Below are positions 17,547 to 26,764 of a DNA stretch of 64,000 nt, one piece after another (the stretch's first letter is position 1; each line of letters begins with the position of its first letter). The position numbers were made by a program, and so were the translations under genes. Source of the DNA: Rhodospirillaceae bacterium (GTDB taxonomy: Bacteria; Pseudomonadota; Alphaproteobacteria; Rhodospirillales; Rhodospirillaceae); NCBI GenBank assembly GCA_029243545.1, contig JAQWRV010000022.1:1-64000 (forward strand), in the 5' to 3' direction. A model generated the notes under the pieces. It searched no databases. It had not been told where the DNA came from and saw only the letters and a list, made by a program, of their open reading frames with translations.

Positions 17547-18602
17547 CTAAATGGCCGTCGCTTTAGTGCTTTCCTCGTCGTACCAGAAAGGTCTTGTTCC
17601 TTCGACTTTTTCTTCTTCGTACTCTGCGCCGGCGACCTGCCAGTCGCCACAGCCTTTACAGATATTCGGAACTTCACCCCATTTATGATCGCGGTGGGGT
17701 TTGCGAAGCTTTTCTTCCAGAATATCCCATAATTCTTTAACGCTGCTGTCGGCCACGTTACCGGCCTTGAACATACCTTCGTAGTCTACGGCGCAGGCTA
17801 CCACACTACCATCTTGATGAATCGCCATAGTGTTGTTGCCCCAGGGGCAGGCAATTCTAAAATCGGTATTGTGATCGATCGTATCTGTGCGGACCGTGCC
17901 GGTAGACGTCCACTCGAGCATGGGGCGCACTTTCACTTCTGCGCCTCTATCCGACCAATATTTACGATAGCCATCCACTTCGTGGGCATTTTCCTCCATG
18001 ACAGAAAACTGAGTGGTGATCGTCGGGTATATATCGCCCCGTTCCGCACGACGCCGGCAAAGCTCTTCGACTGCAGGATACACGTTTTCCCATTTCGCTT
18101 TTGCCCGAATGTGCTCAAACGTTTCTTTGCTGAGACCATCCAGGCTCAAAATAAATCTCTTTAGGGGCGAATTAAGAATCTTCTCAATATTGTCATCACG
18201 ATCAAGCAGCGTTCCATTGGAGTTGAGCACAAGATTCTTACAACCAACCTTGTCGGCGTAATCCAGCATGTCCCACAGCTCGTCGCCAAGGATGAAGGCT
18301 TCCCCATAAAATGTAGGCCAGATTTCGCACATGGGGTTTTCGCGCCCCACCTCTTCCACAATTTTATTGAATATCGATCGGTCCATATGTTCTTGCGGCC
18401 GAATCATTTCCCGGTGAGAACAATGAATACACTTCAAATTGCAATAGGATGTGGTCTCGACCACCATCTGTGGTGGGAACGGATGCCACTTTAGCTTGGA
18501 TTCAATATCAAGAAGGGTCTGCCGGCGGGAATCGTCTTCCAAGTGCTTCTTACGTAACGAGAAATCGGCCACCGTAGCACCCCTAAAATAGTCATAAACC
18601 AC
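17547..18602 (-). CDS. Radical SAM/SPASM-domain protein (second of two)
   Basis: The 351-residue protein carries CNLKCIHC (Cys54, Cys58, Cys61) and a SPASM-type end with ACPWGNN, VVACAVDYEG, GNVADSSVKELWD and CKGCGDWQV. It resembles its neighbour in domain order but is not a close copy. The longest frame starts at GTG 18602. GTG at 18572 has AGGGG six bases upstream and may be the true start, giving 341 residues. The gene sits between the aminotransferase and the other radical SAM gene. Confidence 0.85.
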   Translation of the reverse strand: MVYDYFRGATVADFSLRKKHLEDDSRRQTLLDIESKLKWHPFPPQMVVETTSYCNLKCIHCSHREMIRPQEHMDRSIFNKIVEEVGRENPMCEIWPTFYGEAFILGDELWDMLDYADKVGCKNLVLNSNGTLLDRDDNIEKILNSPLKRFILSLDGLSKETFEHIRAKAKWENVYPAVEELCRRRAERGDIYPTITTQFSVMEENAHEVDGYRKYWSDRGAEVKVRPMLEWTSTGTVRTDTIDHNTDFRIACPWGNNTMAIHQDGSVVACAVDYEGMFKAGNVADSSVKELWDILEEKLRKPHRDHKWGEVPNICKGCGDWQVAGAEYEEEKVEGTRPFWYDEESTKATAI

Positions 18603-18687
18603 GGCTACGCTTGGCTTCTGAAGAAACGGCAGCCAGCCTTTTGTGTAGATAGCACTAGGAACTTAAAAAGCAAGGAAATACAGCCTC

Positions 18688-19857
18688 TTAGGCAGGCACG
18701 ATCTCCTCCAAAGCACTGCAAACGGTATGAATATGCTCCAGCGGCATGGTCGGGTAGAACGGCACAGAAATGGTGGAGTCACCGAGTTCTTCCGCAATTG
18801 GAAAATCTCCTTCCTTGTAGCCACCGGTGTCCCGGAAATACTTGTGCAAATGGATCGCCCGGTAATTGACCACCGATTCAATTCCTCTTTCCCGCAGTTC
18901 TCCGATGACCAAGTCGCGTGAGGCGGCTCTAATCCATATATTGAAGACATGACGGGCATTTACGGAATCCGGCCTTTCGCCTTGAACTGCTATGCCCTTT
19001 ATCGGAGCGAGCAGGCTGCGATATAGGCCCGCGCGCTCAGCCCTCTTCTCCAGATTTGCGTTAAGGCGGTCCATCTGTGGCAACAGTATCGATGCATCAA
19101 GATTGCTGAGGTTATACTTCCACCCCATCCTAACCATGTCCCAATGGGTGTAGCCCTCTTCTGACCTGTCATAGGCTGTCTTTGTCATGCCATGGAGACG
19201 GATAAGACGAAGTTGTTCGTGAAGAGTTGATTTGTTAGTCGCAATTGCGCCACCCTCACCGCAGGTCAGGTTCTTTGTCGCATAAAAACTGAAGCAAGCA
19301 GCGTCGGATAATTGTCCTGGCCTGACTCCGTCTCTACTACCTTCGACACAGTGAGCCGCATCTTCGATAACCGCCAGTTTATGCTGGTCTGCGACAGCGC
19401 GGACGGCCCTCATATCAACCATCATTCCATAAAGGTGCACTGGCAATATCGCTTTTGTCTTGGGCGTGATTGCCGCCTCTATGCATTCAACATCTATGTT
19501 TCCGGTATCTGGTTCGACGTCGACGAACACTGGTTTTGCACCGGCTTCAAGAATAGCTGTCGCCGTTGCAATAAAAGTCATCGGCGTCGTGATGACTTCA
19601 TCGCCTGCACCAATATCCAATGCCATCAGGGCCATATGCATGGCCCCCGTGCAACTGGTCACGGCCAATGCGTGTTTCGTTCCTAGATAATCGGAAAACC
19701 GACCCTCAAAATCCGCCGTGACCTTACCCGTCGTAATAATAGGGTCTTGCAACGCGGCCTCAAAAGCCCTGACCTCTGGCTCTCCTAAATCATGACGATA
19801 GAAGGGGATTTTTCTGGTGTCCGTTGACGCCATCTTAACGTTACTACTTGCGGTCAT
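18688..19857 (-). CDS. DegT/DnrJ/EryC1/StrS sugar aminotransferase
   Basis: The 389-residue PLP enzyme has cofactor lysine Lys195 in FSFYATKNLTCGEGG and the EDAAHC motif at 165-170. It transfers an amino group to a 4- or 3-keto nucleotide sugar. It is clearly distinct from pseC, so it should serve a second amino sugar, possibly with the dehydratase at 9960-10997. Its ATG overlaps the stop of the GNAT gene (ATGA, 19854-19857), indicating coupled translation of an aminotransferase and an acetyltransferase that would act in sequence. Confidence 0.88.
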   Translation of the reverse strand: MTASSNVKMASTDTRKIPFYRHDLGEPEVRAFEAALQDPIITTGKVTADFEGRFSDYLGTKHALAVTSCTGAMHMALMALDIGAGDEVITTPMTFIATATAILEAGAKPVFVDVEPDTGNIDVECIEAAITPKTKAILPVHLYGMMVDMRAVRAVADQHKLAVIEDAAHCVEGSRDGVRPGQLSDAACFSFYATKNLTCGEGGAIATNKSTLHEQLRLIRLHGMTKTAYDRSEEGYTHWDMVRMGWKYNLSNLDASILLPQMDRLNANLEKRAERAGLYRSLLAPIKGIAVQGERPDSVNARHVFNIWIRAASRDLVIGELRERGIESVVNYRAIHLHKYFRDTGGYKEGDFPIAEELGDSTISVPFYPTMPLEHIHTVCSALEEIVPA

Positions 19858-20399
19858 TTTGAAAGCGAAGGGTAATCGATTTTAAGTAAGGACATAATCA
19901 TCACGTCTTCGTAATGACCATTCACAAAATAATGCTCGCGCATTACACCTTCACTCTTAAAGCCAGCTTGATTGAATAGATTGACAGCCCGTTCGTTGGT
20001 CCCACGCACCATTACATAGATACGATGAAGATTGAGAGACCTAAAAGCATACTCCACCGTATGAGCCAGCGCCTCGGCCCCCACGCCCTTGCCTTGGAAC
20101 TTCGTATCACCAATCATGATACCAAACTGAGCGTTTGAGGACTGATAGTCGATATCTGTGAGTGAACAGAACCCGATCAGACGCGAATTCTTTACAAGTT
20201 CTATTGCAAAATAGGCTAGCGACTTATCATTGCCGTCCAATACTTTGTCGTACCAGCGATCTTCCATGACGTCGGTCACTGGAAATCGAAAACCCATTAC
20301 CGCGTCTCTGATCTCAGGCAGGTTACGCCAGGACAAAGTTGTATTTTTGTCTTGGCGCGTGAATGCCCGAAGGCGAATTGACGGTGATTCAATATTCAT
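19854..20399 (-). CDS. GNAT N-acetyltransferase (PseH/RimJ-like)
   Basis: The 181-residue protein has the GNAT fold with SRLIGFCSLTDID, the acetyl-CoA loop KFQGKGVGAEAL (about 100-110) and the LNLHRIYVMVRGTNERAVNLFNQAGF C-terminal pattern. PseH, which N-acetylates the 4-amino sugar after PseC, belongs to this family, so this gene could complete the pseudaminic pathway or acetylate the product of the adjacent aminotransferase. ATG 20399 is used because longer versions would run into the upstream methyltransferase gene, whose stop is 13 bases away. Confidence 0.8.
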   Translation of the reverse strand: MNIESPSIRLRAFTRQDKNTTLSWRNLPEIRDAVMGFRFPVTDVMEDRWYDKVLDGNDKSLAYFAIELVKNSRLIGFCSLTDIDYQSSNAQFGIMIGDTKFQGKGVGAEALAHTVEYAFRSLNLHRIYVMVRGTNERAVNLFNQAGFKSEGVMREHYFVNGHYEDVMIMSLLKIDYPSLSK

Positions 20400-20412
20400 T
20401 GCTTGAGACCAA

Positions 20413-21144
20413 CTATCCACCGAGTGTAGGGCTATTTTTGTATTTCGTCTGCATAGGCCATTTGTTCCCTCGATCATGTAGCTTCTGCGCAACAACACTC
20501 ACCCAGCTATTGTCAGGTACATTTCCAAATCTCTTCGTCGGGGGCAATTCAAATAACTGATAATCCATTTCTTTATGGACGTAACCGTATATTGGGCTTG
20601 GAAGTCTATGGCCATTGTCAATGTAGTAGTCGTAGTAAAACGTGGGAGAAAAATTGAAGAAGCCGTGGTTCATAACGACCAGTGGGTTCCCATGTATTAC
20701 AAAACCGTTCACCTTTGCCATGGAAACGAGATTATTGATCACCTGACCAATATTGAAACAGTGTTCCATTGTGCCGCCATCAAGAACAATATCGAATCTA
20801 CCATTAAGCTCTGGAGGAATCGGATGGTTCAAATCGCATATAATTTCCCCTCCACGTACTTCGCTAATATCCAGAACTGTTATTTCTATTCCTAGTAATT
20901 CGAGCAGACTTCGTGTTTCAATAACTTTATCCAGTTTTCCACCCAAGCTATGCCACGCGATAATTTTGTCCGAGTCGTCTCTGTAGGCAAGCTTGTCTAT
21001 GATGTCTTTTCCAAACATCTCACCCACAAGACTGGCCGGCACAAGACAATCTGGATAGCCTACAGTAACAAGTGCGATAGGCCGTGAACTTATGTGCGGC
21101 ATCACTTGCTCAAATAGGTCCAGGGTCAGCTTGCCAATGGCCAT
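20413..21144 (-). CDS. Class I SAM-dependent methyltransferase-like protein
   Basis: The 243-residue protein contains a weak nucleotide-binding start (ALVTVGYPDCLVP), an acidic loop (EITVLDISEVRGGEIICDL) and the motif FDIVLDGGTMEHCFNIGQVINNL, typical of Methyltransf-type proteins in polysaccharide clusters. A methyl acceptor cannot be predicted. It is the first gene of the leftward six-gene run ending with asnB. Confidence 0.65.
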   Translation of the reverse strand: MAIGKLTLDLFEQVMPHISSRPIALVTVGYPDCLVPASLVGEMFGKDIIDKLAYRDDSDKIIAWHSLGGKLDKVIETRSLLELLGIEITVLDISEVRGGEIICDLNHPIPPELNGRFDIVLDGGTMEHCFNIGQVINNLVSMAKVNGFVIHGNPLVVMNHGFFNFSPTFYYDYYIDNGHRLPSPIYGYVHKEMDYQLFELPPTKRFGNVPDNSWVSVVAQKLHDRGNKWPMQTKYKNSPTLGG

Positions 21145-21212
21145 TCTATTTTTTCAAAATTTAAAGATGAATGTTAAACAATAGCATCTATTATTATACA
21201 GCTTCATTGTTT

Positions 21213-22325
21213 TTAATTCTTTACACCAAACAATTCCGTTCTGTGCTCATCTAAGTCTGGAACTTCAAAGCTAATCTCCGCCGGTTCATTGACAAAGCGT
21301 ATTGGATTTCCAACATGTTTGATCTCAGAGCTTTCGGCCAACAGCATGTCTCTAGCCTGCACTTGTTCCTGCTCAAACGCCTCAGCCATGTCCAACACAG
21401 GCGCCCAACCAAGCTCCATCGGCTGCAACATTTCAATCCATTCGGCTTGAGTCTTTTTTCTGAAAGCCTGCGTTAAGAACGCTTTCACCGGTTCTTGCGC
21501 GACGCAGTCATCAAGCCTACACACATCAATGAGATCAGGCCGGCCGAGCGCCGTGAGTAAATTTGTTGCGAACTTTACTTCCCGGCCGGTCAGCGCAATG
21601 AAACGGCCGTCCTGAGTTTCGTATATATTGTAAAACGCTGCACCACCAATGGACCGGCCGGTTTTCGTAGTTGGTGGTGTATTTTTTGCAAACACAGAGC
21701 CGGTAAGGTGGGCCGTCCAGGACAACAAGGTGTCGTACATAGTCGCGTCAACATAATCGCCCTCTCCCGTCTTTTCGCGCCGGTATAAGGCCATGAGGAT
21801 ACCTGCCAGTCCTGCCAGGGACGACCCCATATCCGCTCCCGGCAAACCCGGGACAACTGGTTTCCCATTGCCACCGTCGTTAATAGCCAGTAGGCCCGCG
21901 AGTGCCTGCGCACCCATGTCATGGGTCGCCTTTGCAGATAGCGGCCCCGTTTGTCCAAAAGCCGAGACGGAACAATATACAATTTTGGGGTTACGCGATC
22001 GTACCGCTTCATAATCAACTCCGAGGCGCTTAACCACGCCGGGCCTAAACGCCTCAACAAAAACATCCACCGTTTCACAAAGAGAGAGCAGCTTTTCCCG
22101 GTCCACGTCATCCTTGAGGTTGAGACAGATGCTCTTCTTGCCGCGATGCGTATTGCGAAACCATACCGAATGACCTTCTTGGAATGGCCCGTAATGACGG
22201 GCGGGTTCGCCGCCGGGCGGCTCCACACGTATGACCTCTGCACCATGATCCGCCATCATCATTGTCAGATGAGGCCCTGGCAAAAACGTAGACAGGTCTA
22301 TTACACGCAGTCCTTCAAGCTTCAC
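21213..22325 (-). CDS. CaiB/BaiF family III CoA-transferase
   Basis: The 370-residue protein has the family III signatures IDLSTFLPGPHLTMMMADHGAEVIRVEPP, SICLNLK and PGADMGSSLAGLAG, where the aspartate corresponds to the acyl-linked catalytic residue. These enzymes move CoA between acyl-CoA and free acids. It starts at GTG 22325 with GGAAGG nine bases upstream. It is the last gene of a leftward cluster with another CaiB protein and an acyl-CoA dehydrogenase, suggesting activation and oxidation of a carboxylic acid such as a carnitine-like or branched compound. Confidence 0.87.
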   Translation of the reverse strand: MKLEGLRVIDLSTFLPGPHLTMMMADHGAEVIRVEPPGGEPARHYGPFQEGHSVWFRNTHRGKKSICLNLKDDVDREKLLSLCETVDVFVEAFRPGVVKRLGVDYEAVRSRNPKIVYCSVSAFGQTGPLSAKATHDMGAQALAGLLAINDGGNGKPVVPGLPGADMGSSLAGLAGILMALYRREKTGEGDYVDATMYDTLLSWTAHLTGSVFAKNTPPTTKTGRSIGGAAFYNIYETQDGRFIALTGREVKFATNLLTALGRPDLIDVCRLDDCVAQEPVKAFLTQAFRKKTQAEWIEMLQPMELGWAPVLDMAEAFEQEQVQARDMLLAESSEIKHVGNPIRFVNEPAEISFEVPDLDEHRTELFGVKN

Positions 22326-22396
22326 GGAGACATACCTTCCACACTTTCTTTGGTCGTCGAGAACTTGACTAATAAATGCGTTTGCTGACCCGTCAA

Positions 22397-23587
22397 CTAA
22401 ACGATTCCGTCGCTTCGCATCGAGGCTATATCCCCATCGGTATACCCCGCCTCTCTTAGAAGCTCATCCGTATCCTGCCCTAATTTTGGTCCTGGACCCG
22501 CAGGCAGGCGCTGCCCATCCAAGAGTATAGGATTCTGCAATACACGCATGGACGGCCTGTCCGGATGGTCAACCTCTGTCACCATCTCGGTCTCATCGAG
22601 GAACGGGTTATCCAGGGCTTCCGCCATGTTATACACGGGGGAAATCGGAATCTTGCCCTTAAAGTGTTCGACCCAGTCCTCAGTCGTACGATCAGAAAAC
22701 ACTTTGTCGAGTTCAACCGTTAACGCATCTCTATTCTCTAGGCGCGCCGCTAAATCTTTGAACCGTTCATCCTTACCAAGTCTCTCGTGGTCAATACCGT
22801 CCAAGAGGAGGTCCCAGAAGCGCGGGTTCTGACACATTATAAAAACCCAACCATCTTTACTGCGCACCAATTGACTGGGGGTCACAGAAGGATGAGCGCC
22901 CCGAGCGTTACGACCCGTCACCAAGCCTTCGTTGAGATACCAAATGCCAGGGTAAGTTAATTGATGTAGAGCCGTGTCCATCAGGCTAACGTCCACATCG
23001 CCACCCTCGCCTGTATTTTGCGCCTTCAGTATGGCTGCTGTCGTGCCGTAGGCCAGCATCGTCCCAGTCATAAAATCTACGATGGATAGACCGAAGCGCG
23101 CGGGGGGACCGTCAGGCTCACCCGTGACCGATAAAAATCCGGCTTCGGCTTGCATGAGATAGTCGTATCCAGGCCAAGACGCGCGTGAGTTGTCGCGTCC
23201 GTAGGCTGAGATGTGACCACAAACAATCTTGGAGTTAACGGCTTTAAGTGCTGCGTAATCCAATCCAAGTTTTGCCGGTTGATTTCCTCTCATGTTGTTT
23301 ATGACTGCGTGAGAGGACCGCACTAGCTTATGTAATATTTCTTTACCGACCTCTGACTTTAGATCAAGAGTTAAGCTTTTCTTATTCAAGTTAAAACTTT
23401 GGAAGTAGAGGCTATCGTTTTCTCCAAGAAAGTATGGCCCTGTCGCCCGGGCAAAATCACCGCCGCTTGCCGGGTTCTCGATTTTGATGACTTCAGCACC
23501 CATGTCGGCCAAGAACATTGAGCAATAAGGGCCTGCGCCGTATTGCTCAATTGTGAGCACACGGACACCGTCGAGTGGAAGAGACAT
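22397..23587 (-). CDS. CaiB/BaiF family III CoA-transferase (paralogue)
   Basis: The 396-residue protein shares the family III motifs (IEQYGAGPYCSMFLADMGAEVIKIE, SLTLDLKS) and the catalytic aspartate in SIVDFMTGTML. It is only distantly like the gene 71 bases downstream, so the two may form a heteromer or act on different acids. Its ATG overlaps the stop of the acyl-CoA dehydrogenase by one base (TAATG), so the pair is translationally coupled. Confidence 0.87.
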   Translation of the reverse strand: MSLPLDGVRVLTIEQYGAGPYCSMFLADMGAEVIKIENPASGGDFARATGPYFLGENDSLYFQSFNLNKKSLTLDLKSEVGKEILHKLVRSSHAVINNMRGNQPAKLGLDYAALKAVNSKIVCGHISAYGRDNSRASWPGYDYLMQAEAGFLSVTGEPDGPPARFGLSIVDFMTGTMLAYGTTAAILKAQNTGEGGDVDVSLMDTALHQLTYPGIWYLNEGLVTGRNARGAHPSVTPSQLVRSKDGWVFIMCQNPRFWDLLLDGIDHERLGKDERFKDLAARLENRDALTVELDKVFSDRTTEDWVEHFKGKIPISPVYNMAEALDNPFLDETEMVTEVDHPDRPSMRVLQNPILLDGQRLPAGPGPKLGQDTDELLREAGYTDGDIASMRSDGIV

Positions 23588-24753
23588 TAGATCTTGTTCC
23601 GATCTATAAGCTGTTTTGCGATGATTATTTTTTGCATTTCGTTCGTACCTTCGCCAATAACCATCAAAGGGGCGTCACGGTATAAGCGCTCGACAACGAA
23701 TTCTTTGGAATACCCGTATCCACCATGGATACGCATGGCTTCCAGAGAGTTCTCAACCGCTGCCTCCGAGGCATGATATTTAGCCATGCCTGCTTCTAGA
23801 TCACAGCGGCGTCCCTCGTCATAGGCTTGCGCAGCCTGTTCAACGAGGAGGCGCGACGCTTCATACCGTGTCGCCATTTCCGCCAACTTGAGTTGTATGG
23901 CTTGGTGCTGACAAATCGGCTTACCGAATGTCTTGCGTTCCTGGCTGTAGCGTACGGCTTCATCGAGTGAACGTTTCGCAATCCCCACAGAACGGGCTGC
24001 TACATTAATGCGTCCCAACTCCAGACCACCGACAGCCTGATAGAAACCCTGCCCTTCTTCACCGCCGACTAGATCATCTGCGCTGACTCGAAAATCTTCA
24101 AAAATCATTTCACCAGAATCAATGCCTTTGTAACCAAGTTTCTCCAATCGCTTTGAAATTTTAAAACCGGGGCCCTTTTGAACAATGAACATGCTCATAC
24201 CTTTGCGTGCAGGCTCCGCATTGGAATCAGTTTTAACCAGGAGGGCAAAGCAGGTGCCTTCTATGGAATTCGTGATCCATGTTTTCGTGCCGTTGATCAC
24301 ATATTCAGTTCCGTCTTTTACAGCCTTAGTGCTAATACCTTGAAGGTCCGTTCCCGCGTCGGGTTCCGTCAAGCCAGTCCCACCACGCAGTTCACCGGTT
24401 GCGAAACGCGGTAAGAAACGCTGCTTTTGGTCTTTGGTACCAAATTTTTCAACGGCGGTCGCCATCATGAGATGGGAATTGAAAATGCCTGTCAGTGACA
24501 TCCATACCTCGGACACCATTGTGACGACCTTCGCGTAAGTCGAAGCGCTCAGTCCTAACCCGCCCCAGTCCGAACTAATTGTTGCGCCGAACAGGCCCAT
24601 TTCTTTCATTTGTTCGACCATGTCAGTGGGATAGGTGTCTGAATGCTCCAACTCCATTGCATAGGGCGCAACGTCTCGTTCCAGCCATTTATGAATGCTG
24701 TCGAGAATCAGAGGCTCATCCGAGGAATCAAATTTTGCATCTTTTGGGGCCAT
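23587..24753 (-). CDS. Acyl-CoA dehydrogenase
   Basis: The 388-residue flavoprotein has the ACAD order: helical N-terminus, LTEPDAGTDLQG substrate loop, NGTKTWITNS and the C-terminal MRIHGGYGYSKEFVVERLYRDA. The base glutamate lies in VIGEGTNEMQ, where this family usually keeps it. It oxidises an acyl-CoA to the enoyl-CoA with an electron-transfer flavoprotein. It is the first gene of the leftward operon with two CaiB genes, facing the GntR regulator across 255 bases. Confidence 0.88.
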   Translation of the reverse strand: MAPKDAKFDSSDEPLILDSIHKWLERDVAPYAMELEHSDTYPTDMVEQMKEMGLFGATISSDWGGLGLSASTYAKVVTMVSEVWMSLTGIFNSHLMMATAVEKFGTKDQKQRFLPRFATGELRGGTGLTEPDAGTDLQGISTKAVKDGTEYVINGTKTWITNSIEGTCFALLVKTDSNAEPARKGMSMFIVQKGPGFKISKRLEKLGYKGIDSGEMIFEDFRVSADDLVGGEEGQGFYQAVGGLELGRINVAARSVGIAKRSLDEAVRYSQERKTFGKPICQHQAIQLKLAEMATRYEASRLLVEQAAQAYDEGRRCDLEAGMAKYHASEAAVENSLEAMRIHGGYGYSKEFVVERLYRDAPLMVIGEGTNEMQKIIIAKQLIDRNKI

Positions 24754-24917
24754 GTTTAGGCTGCCTTTCCAGCTATCTCTCTTTTAAGCGCATGGACCAG
24801 AAGCCCACAGGTATGCGGTAAATGTGCCAAATAGGGGGAGCTCTGCCGATCTTCAGAAAATAATAGGTACAAATAGCCCTTTTGTATGGTTTTGCAGTCT
24901 ATCTCGGCTAAAATGCA

Positions 24918-24939
24918 CAGACAAATATATATTTGTCTG
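24918..24939. promoter_or_regulatory. Perfect 22-bp palindrome, probable GntR operator
   Basis: The left half CAGACAAATAT is followed directly by its reverse complement, with no gap or mismatch. A further half-site, CAGACAAA, occurs at 24973-24980, just upstream of the regulator start. The palindrome lies between the divergent acyl-CoA dehydrogenase and GntR/UTRA genes, where one operator could govern both. TTGTCT/AGACAA arms resemble known HutC-type operators. Confidence 0.75.
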
Positions 24940-25008
24940 GACCTTTTTAAATTGACGCGAAATTACAAACACCAGACAAACAGGGCACGGATTTGAGGAA
25001 GTAGGCCT

Positions 25009-25773
25009 ATGGAGCAACCCCGATCAGAGATGCTGGAAGCACGTAGTACATCACCACGGTATCAGGAATTGGCCGATATTCTGCAGCGAGAGATTGAGAA
25101 CCAGACCTATCCCGTCAGCAGCCGGATGCCAACCGAACTCGCCTTGTGCACCCGTTTTGGCGTAAGTCGCTTTACGGTGCGAGAGGCCTTCAGAAGGCTC
25201 ATCGACAATGGAATGGTAATACGAAGACAAGGGTCTGGAACGGTCGTTATTTCCAAGACTCCAACCACCATGTTTGTACAAAAGCTCAATTCGATTGAAG
25301 AGCTATTACAGTATTCGAAAAACACCATCCTCAAATTGCAAGACACCAAGAGTATTCAGGCTGATTCAAAATTGGCTGCAATACTTGGATGCGCGCTCGG
25401 CGAAACCTGGCAAAAAATCGAATGCATACGGCACCTGGATGAAAATTCACCGATCTGCTGGACCGACGTTTTTGTCCGTCCGGAATATAAAGCGCTCGCC
25501 AACCAAATTGGTCGCGATGAAACCCCAGTATTCATGGTCATAGAGCGGGAATTCGGAACCGTGGCTGACACCATAACCATTGATCTATTCGCTGGTTCCA
25601 TAGAATCAAACAAAGCATGGGCACTCGGCGTTGAAGCGGGAAGCCCAACTTTGGTGATTGTCCGCTCTTACCGGGACAAAAATGGGAAGGTATTCGAAGT
25701 TTCTGTTAGCGAGCACCCAACAGGTCGGTTTACGTTCTCAATTGATTTGCTTCGCAGTTCAAAAGGGGGATAG
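25009..25773 (+). CDS. GntR-family regulator with UTRA domain
   Basis: The 254-residue protein has an N-terminal winged helix (about 17-80, FGVSRFTVREAFRRLIDNGMVIRRQGSGT) and a C-terminal UTRA effector domain (about 100-245, WTDVFVRPE, VEAGSPTLVIVRSYRDKNGKVFE). It is the HutC/FarR type and senses a small ligand. It probably represses the divergent acyl-CoA operon through the 24918-24939 palindrome and also itself. The ATG has GAGGAAG about 11 bases upstream. Confidence 0.9.
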   Translation: MEQPRSEMLEARSTSPRYQELADILQREIENQTYPVSSRMPTELALCTRFGVSRFTVREAFRRLIDNGMVIRRQGSGTVVISKTPTTMFVQKLNSIEELLQYSKNTILKLQDTKSIQADSKLAAILGCALGETWQKIECIRHLDENSPICWTDVFVRPEYKALANQIGRDETPVFMVIEREFGTVADTITIDLFAGSIESNKAWALGVEAGSPTLVIVRSYRDKNGKVFEVSVSEHPTGRFTFSIDLLRSSKGG

Positions 25774-25779
25774 CCCACT

Positions 25780-26433
25780 TTATTCGGCGGCGATAGATGG
25801 GCAAGTCACGTTGGTCCCGCCCAGTCCACAATACCCGGTCGGATTCTTAGCCAAGTATTGCTGGTGATAATCCTCTGCGTAATAAAACTCGGGGGCGCGA
25901 ACGACCTCTGTGGTCACAGGACCAAATCCGGCCTTCAATAAAACTTTGCCAAATGAGTTACGCGAGGTTTCTGCCAAGTTCTTTTGATCGTCACTGGTAG
26001 CGTAAATTCCTGACCGGTACTGTGTTCCCGAATCGTTACCTTGTCGCATACCTTGCGTGGGGTTATGCGCTTCCCAGAATACCTTCAGTAGGTCGGCATA
26101 GCTCACTATGTCGGGGTCAAAAATAACCAAGACAACCTCATTGTGCCCCGTCTGACCTGAACACACTTCTTCGTATGTAGGATTAGGCGTCAAGCCAGCA
26201 GCATAGCCAACAGCAGTGGAGTACACGCCCGGCACTTCCCAGAACTTGCGTTCTGCACCCCAAAAACAACCGAGCCCGAACACAGCGGTCTCAAGCCCTT
26301 CGGGAGAAAATGGCTGTTTGATTGGGTTACCACTGACGAAATGCCGGTTTTCAAGCGGCATCGGCGTGCTCCGCCCTGGCAGGGCGTCTTCTGGTGCAGG
26401 AATTTCCAGTTTCTTTTTTGATGAAAAGAGCAT
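25780..26433 (-). CDS. msrA: Peptide-methionine (S)-S-oxide reductase
   Basis: The 217-residue enzyme reduces methionine-S-sulfoxide in oxidised proteins. The catalytic motif GCFWG is at residues 55-59 with nucleophile Cys56, and GYAAG, TGHNEVV and the YHQQYL end agree with MsrA. ATG 26433 has CGGAG seven bases upstream, so it is preferred to a longer start in frame. The coding region is convergent with the GntR gene, leaving six bases between stops. Confidence 0.93.
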   Translation of the reverse strand: MLFSSKKKLEIPAPEDALPGRSTPMPLENRHFVSGNPIKQPFSPEGLETAVFGLGCFWGAERKFWEVPGVYSTAVGYAAGLTPNPTYEEVCSGQTGHNEVVLVIFDPDIVSYADLLKVFWEAHNPTQGMRQGNDSGTQYRSGIYATSDDQKNLAETSRNSFGKVLLKAGFGPVTTEVVRAPEFYYAEDYHQQYLAKNPTGYCGLGGTNVTCPSIAAE

Positions 26434-26764
26434 TTTGAATCTCCGGCTTAGGTTCTTGTCCCAATATCTGTTCGTGACCCGTTGCAAACAAGCCACAAGA
26501 GGACAAAAAAAACCTACAGATGTCAATTTTCTGCCCGCTGAATGAGCACATTACCGTGGGCCCCTATTGGATAGCCAAAAAATTAACGAGAATGACTGTA
26601 AATGCTTCTGGCTGATCGATATGCACGGACTTTATTATTAAGTGACAGTAAATTATAAATTAGTTGGGATACAGAGCTGCCAGATCGAATAGAAAGCGCC
26701 ATTTGCATAAATCTGTTTGCGGCTTGAAATAGAGAAGACGTTACTTTTGGGAGTAGAAACTATC
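26434..26764. other. Intergenic region between msrA and the TonB receptor
   Basis: These 331 bases separate divergent genes and should contain both promoters. The middle part (about 26560-26680) is AT-rich. I could not assign a metal-regulator box, a riboswitch or promoter hexamers with confidence, and no coding frame is supported. Confidence 0.5.

Noticed and set aside
21251-22246. Alternative leftward frames inside the CoA-transferase gene
   Set aside because: They overlap a gene with clear family motifs and show no motif of their own.
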